The notes under the pieces: model-generated
Seen by the model: only the letters and a program-made list of their open reading frames with translations
Told to the model about the DNA's origin: nothing
The model's database searches: none
Origin: Notamacropus eugenii
Lineage: Eukaryota > Chordata > Mammalia > Diprotodontia > Macropodidae
Assembly (NCBI RefSeq): GCF_028372415.1
Contig: NC_092872.1
Coordinates: forward strand, 258,317,008-258,381,007
Reading direction: 5' to 3'
DNA length: 64,000 nucleotides
Position numbers and translations under genes: made by a program
Shown: positions 1-27,790 of the stretch, piece by piece
Layout: each line of letters opens with the position of its first letter
How positions within the stretch are numbered: the stretch's first letter is position 1

Positions 1-2373
1 CTTATGCAAATGACTCAAAGTCATCCACATCCAGGTCCAATTTCTCCCCACAGCTCCAGTCTCCCATCATCAGCTGCGTATTGGACATTTCAAATTGGAA
101 GTCTCAGAGGCATCCCAAAAAAGACCTCTCTTTCTGACTTCATTGTGCATCCCTCTTCTTCCCACATTCTCCGGTTCAGTCAAACTGACTGTCTCTCTGT
201 TGATCACATATAACCCCTCATCTCATGAGTAGAAGAATGCGTTGACCTTAGAAAACACAATGCTACTATACCATCCATCTCATCTCCTATGATGGTTTTC
301 AATGACATATACCATGGAACAAGCCTCCCTCTTCCCTTGTTTCATAGTGCCCCTCACTCCTTCAAGACAAACACCACTTTCTCCAAGAAACCCACTACCA
401 CCAGTTACCAGGGCCCTTCCTCTCTAGATACCTTACATTTATTTTCTATTTATTACATTTATAGTTAAATATGCGTGTTATATGCCCCCAGTATAATGTA
501 TACTATGGCAAAGTATATATTGTTCATTTTTATATGTCTTATATTTCCAGACCCTGTCCAAGGGCCTGTAATATAGCCCGTGCTTCATAAATGCTTGTTG
601 ATAGGACCATAGATTTAGAGACAAAAAAGGACCCTTAAAGGGCATTTCAACCAACACCTCTCCATTTCATAGATAAGAAAACTGAGGCTCAGAGAGAGGA
701 AATGATTTTCCTAAGGTAGCACAGAGACAAAATGGCAAAATGGGGATGTGGACCCCGCTCCTCTGTCTCTAAATCCAAATACATTCCACAGCCCACTTTG
801 TGTTAGGATCTCTCATTCACCCTGCTTACCCACCACACTTGGAGCATCTGTAGATAAATCTCTCAAGCCATAGGCTTCATCACTGGCTCTTCTCTTGGAT
901 AGTGTCTCTCATGAATTATCTGTCCTTTCACCTGTCACTCTTCATTTGCTGCCCTGGTTCCTCTGTGGTATAAGGCTTAGTCAAACGATGAAGACAACTT
1001 TCTCCAACCCCCTCCTTTTTCAGTTTCAGGCTCTGGATCAGATCCTCAAGATCCCAGCAAATGTTCTGCCTCGTCCTCAGTGGGGCCATCCCATTCCTGG
1101 CCAGGAATGCAAGGATCAGTTCTAAAGCACAGCTCAGAAATCCAGATCCAGGTCTCACACACCATGTTCTCAGCTCGCTGTTCACTTCCCAAATCTGCCT
1201 TTCTCTTCTGAATCCCTTGGGGTCATGTGGGAATAACACCTATGCCCTTCAGGTATTTAGTTTGTCTGTTTTTTTCCTCAAAGATTTCACAGAACCTTTG
1301 TGATGCATTTTAGCTTCCTTCTGGGGGCATCATTTGTCCCCACATGAGTAGCCAGGCTTGGGCAGTGGCTGTCAGTTCTGACATGTCTCAGGAGGTTTCC
1401 TGTCAAGTCCTGAATGTGTGTTCCAGGAATCTAGCAGAATTCTGGGTTGTTTACGTTGTGTTGGCAAATAGGCACCTCCATGCCCCCTGGCAAAGAGTCT
1501 CCACTTCTCACCATTCACCTGTCCTTCATCTATCCATCACTAGATGCCCTCTCTCCTTAGGATGATCAGAGATCCTTTCCTTCTCTCCATCCCTTTTTTC
1601 ATCCCTCCAACTTCCTGGTTTCCCCTCTATCTCTTCACATCTTTTTTCCTCCTTTTTTTTCTTATTAAATCATTTCTAATTTTTTTCAAGAGGCATTTTC
1701 CTCTGATGACCTAGAGATCAGGGAGGTCTGTCTAATGCCCTTCATCTTCTCCTCCAGGATGGAGACTAACCTGTCCCCTCAGCACATACATGGGGGTTAC
1801 TTAGTCCTGGCAGAAACAAAATTCTCTTTTTCCTTCACTCAATTCCATTTTAATTTAATATTCATTAAGCACTAACTATGGGCAGGGCATTATGCTGGAC
1901 ACTGGGGATTCCAAGGGGGAAAAATAGATGAAAGAGCTCTCATCTTAAGCTTACATTGGGCTGAGAAGACACAGTATAACCACAGAAAAGTAAATACGAA
2001 AGGGTAGGAAGGAAGGTGATGGATGGGGGGATGAGGAATGGGGGAGGGGGTTGGTTTTGATTTTGACCAGTGATTTTACTAACGGAGGGAACTCTGAAGA
2101 AGTTTCCTATATCGAAACAGATGGACAGTTGCTTAGAGAGTTGCCTAAGGCAGTGAGGTGTTAAATGACTAACTCAGGCTCCTACAGCTTACATAATCAG
2201 AGGCAGGATTTGAACCCGTGTCTTCCAGAAACACTAGTTTGACACCTTTGAAAAGAACTGGACCTGGGCTTGAATCCTGTGTGACCTTAGTCCAGTCATT
2301 TAACCTATAAATTTAAAGGGTTGGACAAACCAGCATCCAATGGCACCATGATCTTATAAGCCATATCAGTCTG

Positions 2374-2583
2374 CTAGGTGGCACCATAGTGCACCATAGT
2401 TCAAATCTGGCCTCAGACACTTACTAGCTGTGTCACCCTGGACAAGTCACTTTACCCTGTCTGCCTCAGTTTCCTCATCTGTAAAATGAGCTGGAGAAGG
2501 AAATGGCAAACCACTCCAGTATTTTTTGCCACGAAAACCCCAAATGGGGTCACAAAGAGTCAGACATGACTGAACAGTAACAA
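2374..2583 (+). repeat. Marsupial tRNA-headed SINE
   Basis: Runs from 'ctaggtggcaccatag' through the MIR-like core 'gacacttactagctgtgtca' to the tail 'tggcaaaccactccagtatt' and 'cagacatgactgaaca'. The head is shortened. This tail is the mark of the metatherian SINE family that occurs repeatedly in this window. Confidence 0.8.
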
Positions 2584-2747
2584 ATTTGGGGGCAGGCACA
2601 GGGAGAATCATTAGAGGCTCTGTGTAAAAGGTAGCACTTGAGATGGGTTTTAAAGGAAACTAGAAATTCCAAGAGGTAGAGGCTCAATCCTCAATTCTTT
2701 TCTTTTTCTTTTCAGAACCTCTCTTGACAAAACCTTGTGGAAGTCAC

Positions 2748-2937
2748 AATAATGGCCAGCATTTATATAATATTTTAAGGTTTACGATAACCCTTATGAT
2801 CTCCATTTTACAGATGAGCAGACTGGGGCAAACAGAGATTAAATGACTTGCCCATGAATATACAGCTAGTAGATGTCTGAGGCTGGATTTAAATTCAGGT
2901 CATCCAGGATGATTCTCATCTCTGAACCATGTTACCT
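2748..2937 (-). repeat. MIR-like SINE fragment
   Basis: Inverted core: 'gccagcatttatataatatt', 'ccattttacagatgagcaga' and 'gaggctggatttaaattcag'. One of many copies of this family here. Confidence 0.75.
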
Positions 2938-3654
2938 GTGTGATTTCAGACAAGTCACTTGACCCCTTAGGCTTCTGTTTCCTCATCTGTAAAATGAAGG
3001 GATTGACCTCTTCACAATAAAAACAAGGTGGGGGGGGGGGGTTCCTCACTGAGACTTTGTTTATTCATGACTGTTTCTGGGCTTTTCTTAGAAGATGGGA
3101 CAAAGCAGTGACTCAGCTGCCTTGAATGGTCTGTCATTACATTCCTGTCATACCCTAAAGACAAAGCTAAGAGAAGCCAATCCAAAGCAGAAATGTGATT
3201 ATCCAATGAGAAGAAACTACCTTGAACCTCCATGGTGCTAAAAGCCAGATGGCTTCCTTGGGTTTCCTTGGCCCCATTTTACAAAGGAATAAGAGTAGTA
3301 CAGACCTTTCAGGGGTCAGATGCAGAGGAGGGAGCTCCCAGATTCCAAGGCTTTGCAACAAGCATTTAGAAAGCCCCTCTACATGTAGGTGAAGTAGGAG
3401 CTTTCTAGATTTCACTTCAACAAACTTTCACTAAGTTCCTACTCAGTGCCAAGGAGCCTGCCCTCAGGAAGCTTACGTGGGGGGAGGGAGGGAGGAAATA
3501 GGGCTTGCAGCTCAGATCTCTGCTGGCCCTCTGATGAGCCCAAGCTCAGGTAGGGACCCTGCTGGCCATGAGCCTAGGGTATGAAAGGCTACCTTGCCAG
3601 CATTGCTCCACTTACTTTTTCCCATGAGAAAGGATTAGGTTACCTGAGCCAGTC

Positions 3655-4130
3655 TGTTGTAAAGTTAATGAGATTTAAGATCTTCCCCACCCATTAATAG
3701 GCCTCAAGGAACCCATTAAAGGAAGCTTGCTTAGGGGAGGCTTGTTTTGTAGGAAGGCTTTCACACATTTTTCTAATTTCTAATTAGATATTGAGTTATG
3801 AGGGTTGGGAGGTCTTTTGGCTCTGAAAAGTGTATATATACTCTGAGTTGGTATTTTGCTTTGGGGGCTCAATCATAAGAAGGACCTTGTGACTCTCTGG
3901 TCCTATATGTTCAGACCCCCCATCTGTTCAGATGTAAAGGCTCTCTCAATCCAATGGTGTAGGTGAAGTGTATAGCAATACTGCTTTGATTCAGGCAGTC
4001 AGAGACCTATCTGTGGGTCTTTATGCTAATTTCTCTGTATTTTCTCTGACATTCAGGGTACTGCCTTTTCCCCTGAACTAGTGAGTGTAATTTTAAAAAG
4101 ACTGTTGACCCCTTTTAAAGTTGCTTTCCT
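3655..4130 (+). mobile_element. Possible solo LTR of an endogenous retrovirus
   Basis: A unique-looking AT/GC-mixed stretch with a TATA box-like 'gtgtatatatactc' near 3830 and pyrimidine-rich 3' part, free of the SINEs around it. No internal retroviral genes adjoin it and I could not find matching short target repeats. The boundaries are guesses. It could equally be a conserved non-coding segment upstream of TBATA. Confidence 0.25.
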
Positions 4131-6826
4131 TTAAGAAATGCAGATCCAAGAACCTGTGCTAGTAGGTCATCCTAGGTATGCTAGGATGCTTGCTGCTACA
4201 CCTGTCAAATTTGGCCAAAAGCCCAACAAACCACATGGAGAAGGGGTGGATATGGGAGAGAAAGACCAGACCATGCTGTCTCCTGGAAACATTGGATCTA
4301 CAAGCTGATGTGGGTGGGGCAGGGAGAATTACCACAGATCTTGAAATCAGTAGATTTTTCTCTACCTCAAAACATAATAATAGTAGCGATGATGATGATG
4401 ATTTATCATAACGATAACTCACGTTTCTATCCAGCCTTAACATTTACAGTGTTTTCTCAGAGCAATGTTGGGAGATTGGCCATACCAAGTGCACTGAGCC
4501 CATTTTACAGATGAACAAACTGAGGGTCAGAGATGGCTCAGGGTCACATGGTGAATCAAGCATCAGCACTGAGACTTGAACCCAGGTCTTATGACTCCAA
4601 AACCAATGAAAAGCCCACACAGCAGCACATTTTCTCGCTGAAAAGGCTTCTCTCTGGTATTGTAGAAGGATGGCACACTCTAAGTCAGATTCCTCAGGGT
4701 GAGGTAGCTCTAATTTGACTAATCTGAAACATTTCCTGTCCCCTGGAAGCTTCCATTTTATCAGAAGAGACTCATATTCCATTTAGGTCTCCTAGAACAT
4801 GGTAGGTTCTTAATCAATGCTTGACACCTGTTGGCAGAAAGGTGGTGGACCCTGGGTGAGGAATGAGGTCTACATTTTCTGACACAGCCTATGTATTGAT
4901 TTCTTTTGCTTCACTATAGTTCTTTGTTACAAGGTTCTATTTGAAGTGGGGGAGAGAGAGAGTCATTAGGAAAGGATATCCATGTTGTTTTAGGGATTTT
5001 TTTAAGATGCTTGGTTCTGGAGTCAGAGGTCCTGGGTTAAAATTTTATCTTTGAAACACAATATCGGTATGGCTTTGCACAGTCACTTAACTTCTCTAGG
5101 CCCAAGATTCCTCACCTGTAAAATGAAAGAATTGGACCAGGAGACCTCTTTCAGCCCAAATAACAGCTAAAGCCAGCATTTAAAGAATCCTTTAAGAGTT
5201 ACCAATAACATATATTATTTCATTTAAACCTCATAACATTCCTGGGATGAAAGGGCTATTATTATCACCATTTTACAGATGAGGAAACTGAGGCTATGTG
5301 TGGTTAAATGACCTGCCCAGTATCATCCAGATTTGAACTGAAGTCTTCCTGACTCCAAATCCAACACTATCCTTTGAAACAGAGACAGACAGGTAGAAAC
5401 AAAGTCTAGAGACAGAAGGACAGAGTTCTCTGTCATAAGACCATTCCCACAGCCTTCTCTGTCACCCAACTGACTGATTTCAGCCTTCCCCATCTCTCCT
5501 AGGACTCCAGGCTGCCTCCTGTCTCCATTTCCTCCCACTGATCTTGTAACCAGGAAGTCGAGAGGGCTCTGAAGAACCCCCAGCAAGGAGAGTGAATCTT
5601 CGGTATCCAGGTGTGGGGAAAGGTAATCTAGGGAAGGGAGGGGACCCCAGGAATTGATGAGGGAGAGCAGATTACAGAGGAGAAAGGTAACCTAGCAACC
5701 ACAATGTAGAAAGTCACAATGCAAAAGCTCTGACTGGACAGAACCTCTGGTGACTTCAGCGTTCTCCCTCAGCTCTGGTCATCCAAGGGAGTATTGCCCA
5801 CATGGTAGAACTGAGAGCTGAAGCCATGAATCTAGGGATCTGCTCGAGGAGTCAAGCCCCTGGACAGGTTTGGGGGGTGCTGCTGTCTCCCCTTCTGGAG
5901 AGGAGTATCTGAGCAATGGGGCTAGGAGGGAGGCAGGAACGTGGCTACCCAATGAGACCCAGAACCCTAGATTGGTTCCTGGGTGGAATCTCAGCTGCCC
6001 TGCTCGCCAGCTGTGTGACCTTGGGAAAGCCCCTCACCCTCTCTGAGACTTGGTTTCTTTTTTCTATAAAATGAAGGAGGTAGACCACACCACCTCTAAA
6101 GTCCCTTGCAAGTCTAAAACATGGGACTCCTTTTTTACCCAAATTTGGTGCTTAGGAAGAAGGCAGTGGGGCTGGGAGAAGTTTGAAACTAAAGAAGTAT
6201 GGTGAGAGAAACAGATTATCAATCAACCCTGAAATATGTATCCCTTTCCCTCCAGATCTCAGACCAGTGTTCAGCTCTCTCTTGGGAGTCTGAGCCGGTA
6301 GGACCCACCTTCTCTGTCCATTCTTTCCCGATGTCCCAGAGCAGTTACTAGGGTCCCTATCCAGCAGAGAGTCAGGGGGACTGAAAGGAGCTCAGTGGGG
6401 AGAGGAGCCCTCCCCAAGTGTGGAAAACCACCAGGGAGAGAATGGGGAGGAGAGCATGTTAGGAGGGAAGGGGATTCTGAAAGAGCAGAGGAAGCTGCTG
6501 GCCATGGGTCTGCCTGGACTTTCTGGGACTTTCCCTGGGAAGTCCCTGGCTTCATAAGCCAGTCGTGCCAAACTGAGAAGTTGGAGCAGGCCCTCTCCAG
6601 GCAGGGGCTCAGTCCTGAAGCTATCTGAGGCTCTCCAAGCCCCAGTCTCTGACCTCAAGGAGTTATCTCAAGAAGTAGATTAAGCTTCAGGCCATCCCCC
6701 AGAGGTTTCCCCAATCCCAATCTCTGTCTCTGTCTGTGTCTCTCTTGTCTTTCTGTCTCTCCATCTCTCTCTCACCCTTAATTACTATATGTCTTTTTCT
6801 TTGTTTTTGTCTCTCTGTCTTTCCTG

Positions 6827-6828
<2 letters not shown>

Positions 6829-6925
<97 letters not shown>
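6829..6925 (+). repeat. CT microsatellite
   Basis: About 90 bases of nearly pure (CT)n in a wider Ser/Leu-reading pyrimidine region (6721-7000). Open frames across it are artefacts. Confidence 0.98.
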
Positions 6926-8886
6926 GTCTCCCTCCCTCTCTGTCTCTATCTCTGTCTATCTATCTCCGTGCCTCTGTGTGTGTGTCTCTCTCTGTCTCAT
7001 TCAGACACTGATATTAACTGCCACTTGGTCTTGTTTTAGAATGCTGAAATAACCACAGAAGTTAAGACTGACATGTTGGACCATTCTCAAATACAGTAAG
7101 TTGACCCCCATAAGAAGTGACCAGGACAGGCAGTGGGATGTGAGAAGGGATGGGGAGAGAAGAGCAGTTAAGGACAAAAAGAGGTTTCAATTGTAGCCAG
7201 GTTCTTCATGATTCCTCACCCCAATGGGGCATGACTATCCACTAGAGATAAGGATGAGAACCCTTCAGTTCAGGTCAATTTAATTCGAGGGTATTATGGG
7301 CCTGTTGCATCCTTGGACTAGCTGCGGGAGGAGGCACACACTTTAGAGGAGATATTAGACTATAAGCTTGGTGAGGGCAGACATTGAGTTTTACCCAAGC
7401 TTTGAACCTCCTCCAGATCTGGTCCAGTTGGTACCTTTTATGCTGATTTCTTGAATATTTGTGGATGAGTTTTGAAAGATGTATTATTGGTGCTCACCTC
7501 CCAATAACCAACCCCTACCACAAATAAATATGGTTAAGTAAGCAAATGCATACATTGGGCCATGTATGACAAGACAAGCCCCTTTCCTCACCTGTAGTCC
7601 ACCACTCTTTGTCAAGAGGTTAGCAACATGCTTTGATGAGCAGAAGGTCAAGTGGTACAGAGGAAAGCTTGCTACATTCAGGTCAAGTCCTGCTTCTGAT
7701 ACTTGCATGATTTTGGCTGAGTCACTTTATCTTTATGGACCTCAGTATTCGTATTTGTAAAATCAGGCCCCCCACATTGCTCCCAGCTCTAGATGAATGA
7801 TTCTATCAATCTATACACACCTGGGGCCGGACTCGAAGGTCCCTTCCAATGCCAAGGCGACAATAGTCTTAAAGAGTTTCGAAGTCTATCTGGGTTGTTT
7901 TCTATGACATTCTGGTGGTGGTTCTGTAAATTGTTGCATGTTGGTTGTTGTATCGATATAACTAGGATATACAATAATCCAGGACAAGGGCACATTCTGG
8001 AACTGTGATTAGATGAACATAAAACACTTCCATCGGGAAAACTCGCTCTACCAATACCCATTAGCAGCACCTAGTCTTGAGAGTGGCCCGGAATCACTGA
8101 AAAGAAAAGCACAACTTGAGTGTTCAGAGGCAAGACTGGAACACCAGTCCTTCTGCCCCTGAAGCCAGCCTTCTTTGATCCACTGTGGAAATGCCTCCCC
8201 CCACCCCATAAGGCCATTGGGGTGGGTGGGAAAGTTCATTATTGACAGAGTGGAACAATTTGGCAAAACCTGCAGAAGAAGGAAGAAGCTGAGGCAGACT
8301 TTAAGGGATGGGCAAGAATTCTACCAGCAAAGGTGAGGAGGGAGGGCATTCTAGGCATGGGGAAGACTGGAAGCAACTGCCAGAAGTCAGGAAAGTTTGG
8401 GGCATCTTAGAGACCCGAGTGAAGAGCCTCTCCTTGAAAGTTACCAATGAGTCCCAAGAAGCCTGCTGCCCTTGGGAAGCCTGCCTGGATCCGACTCCAG
8501 GTGGGGGGGAGGAGAAGTTTCCTGTCCAAGTGATGTCCAAGGCTTCCCCACTCAGAGAAACTGGGAGCCGGCCAGGAAGGGGGTCAACATGAAGCCCTGA
8601 CTCAAACTTCCACAAGCTCCATCCTCCTGACGTCATTACCTGCTCTGTCCTGAGTCTTTCTGGGGTCAGAGGGTGGAAACTGTAGAGCTAGAAGAGCCCC
8701 AGGGGCCAGCTAGGCCAACCCCCTTATTTTACAAATGGGGAAACTGAGGCCCAAGGATGTCAAGTGACTTGACTAAGGTCACAGAGGTAAAAATCAAGTC
8801 CTCAGACTCCAAATCCAAAGCTTTTTCCACTGTACCACAGGCAGGCAGAAGTTTTTCCACTGCCCAAACGACCTAAACCACTCCTC

Positions 8887-8888
<2 letters not shown>

Positions 8889-8959
<71 letters not shown>
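8889..8959 (+). repeat. CA microsatellite
   Basis: About 35 uninterrupted CA units, 510 bases before the TBATA start codon. Confidence 0.98.
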
Positions 8960-8961
<2 letters not shown>

Positions 8962-9468
8962 GCTCCTAATCAGGGTAGACTGTCCACCCGGTAACACTAC
9001 TCCCTACCCCCAGCCAAATGAATGTTCCCTAGGTGACCTTGGGCCAGTCACTTTCCTCACCTGTAAGGTGAGAAGACTGCACTAAGTGACCCAAGGTTCC
9101 TTCCAGCCTTGGAGCTATGTTTCTAAATTACTTTCCCCACCCTGAGCTCACTCTGTTTCCCCATCTATAAAATGGGGATAGCTATTATTGTGCCCCGCCC
9201 CCACTCAGCTGACAGGGAAAGCACCTTGCAAGCCTTAAGAGAACGGAGAAAGACGGGCTTTCACTAGAGAAACAAAGGCCAAGGCTTCTCTGGCCCCGGG
9301 GGAGGATGCTGGGCCCCTGCCCAGTTCTGTCTCTGGGGATGGTCTTACACACGCTCCCAGGTTTCTGCTTGTGTAGCAGCAGTTTGTTCTCCACACAACC
9401 TCAGCCCATGGGAAGTCCCCTTCCCCCTGTCCCTAGGACCGCCAACCCCCCTTCTACCTCCCCTTTAA

Positions 9469-24584
<15,116 letters not shown>

Positions 24585-24833
24585 GGAGTCCCCTGACAGT
24601 GGCCATCCCTGCCTCCCATCCCAACGTTGAGATCCTAAACCCTGAAAGGTCTGGTCAAGCCGGGCCCCCCTCCCTCCAAGCCAAAGCTCAGACTGTCCAT
24701 CCACCTTGTCTAGAGGGCCTGGTATCTGCAAGATGAAGTCAGTTTGGCTCCAAACCAGAGCTGCCCCCAGCTCCGGTGCCTCCCTTCCTCCCCCAGGGAT
24801 TACCAAATAGTGAATGAACAGAATAGTGCCAAA

Positions 24834-24839
24834 ATTAAA
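24834..24839 (+). terminator. Candidate poly(A) signal of TBATA (ATTAAA)
   Basis: ATTAAA lies 250 bases after the TAG, followed by a GT-rich stretch (ctgtggg) about 20 bases on. It is the first poly(A)-signal-like hexamer that I see after the stop; AATAAA is absent nearby. This would give a short 3' UTR. Confidence 0.4.
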
Positions 24840-25574
24840 GACCAGCCTATTCCCTGTGGGACTCCAGACTCCTTCTGAAAAGGGTAGGACTGTCCTCACT
24901 CTCATATGTGGCATTAGCTTGAGCCCCTTCTGTGTGCCCGAGCCTCCCTGGGGCAACAGTTGATAATTACACAGCACTTGAAATTTCTCCCAGCACTCTA
25001 CTTAACACGTTAATTTCCTTCAATTTTCACAACAACTCTATGAGGTGTGGGTGCCAAAGATGATATGATTTTTTTTCAGATGAGGAAACTGAGATTCAGG
25101 GAGGGAAAGGGCTTTGTACAGGGTCACAGAGTGTCACAGCACCAGATTTCGAACCAGGATTAATCCTGGGCAAGTGACAGCACCACTCTGTGCCTCAGTT
25201 TCTTCATCTGTAAAATGGAGAAGATAATGATACTTGTGCAGTGCTTTGCATACCTTCAGGCACTCTAGAAAAGCTAGCCATTATTACATTTGAGAGAAGA
25301 GATGCAGTTCCTGTTCCTGCCAAGAAGCTCAGAATCTTGTTAGAGAACCTTACCATTCATCAGTTTCCCAGATGAACAGATTCAGAGTTGTAGATGTTAG
25401 CTATGGAAATTCTCCCCTTGCCCTGACCTGGCCAAACACCCCACTCTCCAGATTTACAGGAGAAGACAACTCAGCCCCGATGGATCTCTGTCATTTTCAC
25501 TGGGACCACCTGAACAGCTTTATTATTAGGCATGGAGAAAGAGTGTGTGTGAATTGAGGAGTGGGGGGGGTAGG

Positions 25575-25578
<4 letters not shown>

Positions 25579-25642
<64 letters not shown>
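25579..25642 (+). repeat. GT microsatellite beside inverted repeat arm
   Basis: About 32 pure GT units just before the right inverted arm. Confidence 0.98.
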
Positions 25643-25644
<2 letters not shown>

Positions 25645-25667
25645 TGGAGAAGGAGAATGTGACTGTA

Positions 25668-25805
25668 CTGAACGGTGGATTCTCCCATTCCTGGTATGTT
25701 GGGGGCCAGTAGGTTACCCCTTCAGGAAAGGTTGCAGGAACCAGAAGAGGGCAAAGCTAGTCTGGTCCCTGTGGATTATCTTCAGGACAGCCTAGATTTA
25801 CTAAT
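25668..25805 (+). repeat. Right arm of the inverted repeat pair
   Basis: Inverted match to 24186-24313, with a GT tract (25579-25642) before it and an ATT-rich tail (25800-25840) after it. The arms are about 1.35 kb apart and enclose the last TBATA exon and the candidate poly(A) signal. It is either an unrecognised repeat family with a GT head and ATT tail or a local inverted duplication. Confidence 0.8.
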
Positions 25806-27654
25806 ATTATTATTAATTATTCATAATATTATTATTAATCATGGGAAGAGCAAAGGAGTATCCTTCACACCAACCCCATTTAATCAAGACTGGAAACACC
25901 CTAGAAGGGAATTCATGCACCCTGACCCATGCCTTGACAGGAATCTTCTCTGCACCAACCCCAACAACCCAGTTATTCTTGAGGACCTACTGTAAGAGGA
26001 AACTCACTACCTCCTAAGGCAAAGCTTTCCACTTTTGGACAGTTCTAATCTGTGAAATTGTCCCTTACAATGGGCCTAAATCTGCCTCTCTGTAGTGACC
26101 CTCCCCATTCAATCACCTCATTGCCCTAGTACTGTCCTCTTGGGCAAGGCAGAACGAGCCTTATCCCCCAGTCACAGGACAGCCCTTCAAATACTTGGCT
26201 AACTCTCTCAGGTTCTCTCACTGAATCCTTATAAAGCATGGTTTCTAGGAATGAACTAGAATAAAGAGTTCTAGACATATAGTAAGTGCTTAATAGATGC
26301 TTTAAACTACCTCCTACAGCCCCCTCCCAAAGCTTGATTACCAATGACATTTGTCAATGTCCATTCTAAAATGGCACCTGGACTTACAACTCCTGAGGTT
26401 GGCTGGCCAGGGCCCCCTGCCTCCCTGAAGAGATAAATGAATCAACTTGAAGGCTTAGCACAGTGCCTGGAACACAGTAGGTAATTAAGAAATGTTGTTT
26501 GATTGATAAAGGTAGGGATTGATGTCTAGGGAACGAAGGGGCCTCCCTCTAGCTTGAGGTCATCTGTGAGGTCTCTTCTGGGTCCCACTCCCCTTCCCAG
26601 TTTAGATCAATCCATTCAAATGCCTTGCCTTTCTATATCTGCCAAGACAGACTTTCTTTTGTATCTGAATCTGTCACAGGCAAACAGATTTGACCAGCAG
26701 GGCAACCATGTGGTAAATATGCCAAAGCATCGTGGGAAAGAAAGTTAATCAGGCCCAGGCCCAATGTGGAAGAGTGACTGGTTCAAAGTCACACAATCCC
26801 ATCCTAGGATATAGGTCTAGAAGGGATGTAGTTCAACCCTTTTAGTTTATTTTATTTAACCAAGTTCTGGAAAAGGGAAATTATGTGGCTACGGTCACAT
26901 AGGGAGTAAGTTGCTGAACCAAGAGTAATTGAGATTGAGGACACTCAAGGGAAGCATTGAGATTGGGGACACTGGGCAGTCTCCTCCTTCCCCTTCCTTT
27001 CTGTTCCTTTCCTGGCACCATTTCTCTTTTCTTAGAATGTATCGGTAATGCTGAGGTTCTACAGTTATGTGAAAATCCAGAGGACAGAAAGAAGAAAATG
27101 TAACTGAGCCCCAGAATGCTCCCCTGTCTACACAGGCATCCCCTGCGAGGTCATTTCTGCTTGATGCTGGGGCTTCTTCTGAGTGACAAGCTACCTCCAG
27201 GTGACTGCCTGACAGTCTTTGTATAATAAAATACGTTGTCTTTGGTTTACCAAGATGACACTGCTGACCCACAATCCCTAGGCCATGCGCTCTGAGTGGT
27301 TTTTCCAGGAGAGGGGATGATCTCCTTTGAAGAATCCTCACTTCCACCCACATAAGTCCAGGCAGAGTCAGCCCTACCTGCAGCCAGTCCTCCCTTACAC
27401 CCATAAGTCCCAAGGAGGCCAAAGGCCTTGAGGCCATTTTCCCCTGGTATAGCCTAGAACACATTTCTCCCCTGTCTTGGAGCCCTGGCCACTGAGACTG
27501 GGGCAGGTGGTCAGCTCTGGGTGAAGGAGGATGACTCTCTGGTCCAGCCTCCCACCCATTCCCACCTCTAGCTGCATATATAGCCTTCTTCAATTTTAAC
27601 CAGGATTTTTCAGACTTTTCCTAGGATTATAAAATTAGATCTGGGAGAGACAAT

Positions 27655-27790
27655 TTTGTTGTTGTTTGGTCATTTTTGGTTGTATCTGACTCTTCGTGAC
27701 CCCATTTAGGGTTTTCTTGGCAAAGGTCCTGGAGTAGTTTACCATTTCCTTCTCCAGGGAAGAGACCTTAAGAGGTTACCAAGCCCAAAC
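27655..27790 (-). repeat. SINE fragment with 'ctccagtatt' type tail
   Basis: 'gttgttgtttggtcattttt', 'gactcttcgtgaccccattt' and 'accatttccttctcca' are the inverse of the tail of the SINE at 2374-2583. Confidence 0.75.

Larger units (their letters stand above)
1..9468. other. 5' flank of TBATA, no recognisable coding exon
   Basis: This stretch holds SINE fragments (separate entries), a possible LTR at about 3.65-4.13 kb, a long CT tract and a long CA tract. All open frames are short and either lie in low-complexity sequence or show no family signature. A GC-box-like 'ccccgccccc' sits at about 9193-9202, some 270 bases before the TBATA start codon. A TBATA promoter and 5' untranslated exon probably lie in the last kilobases, but I cannot place a transcription start. 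In human the next gene beyond TBATA is SGPL1; I saw no SGPL1 exon here. Confidence 0.6.

Noticed and set aside
6736-7052. Open frames of Ser-Leu repeats
   Set aside because: Translation of a CT microsatellite.
26895-27593. 232-residue open frame on -
   Set aside because: No recognisable domain, contains no clear splice support and overlaps sequence without conservation cues; most likely chance.
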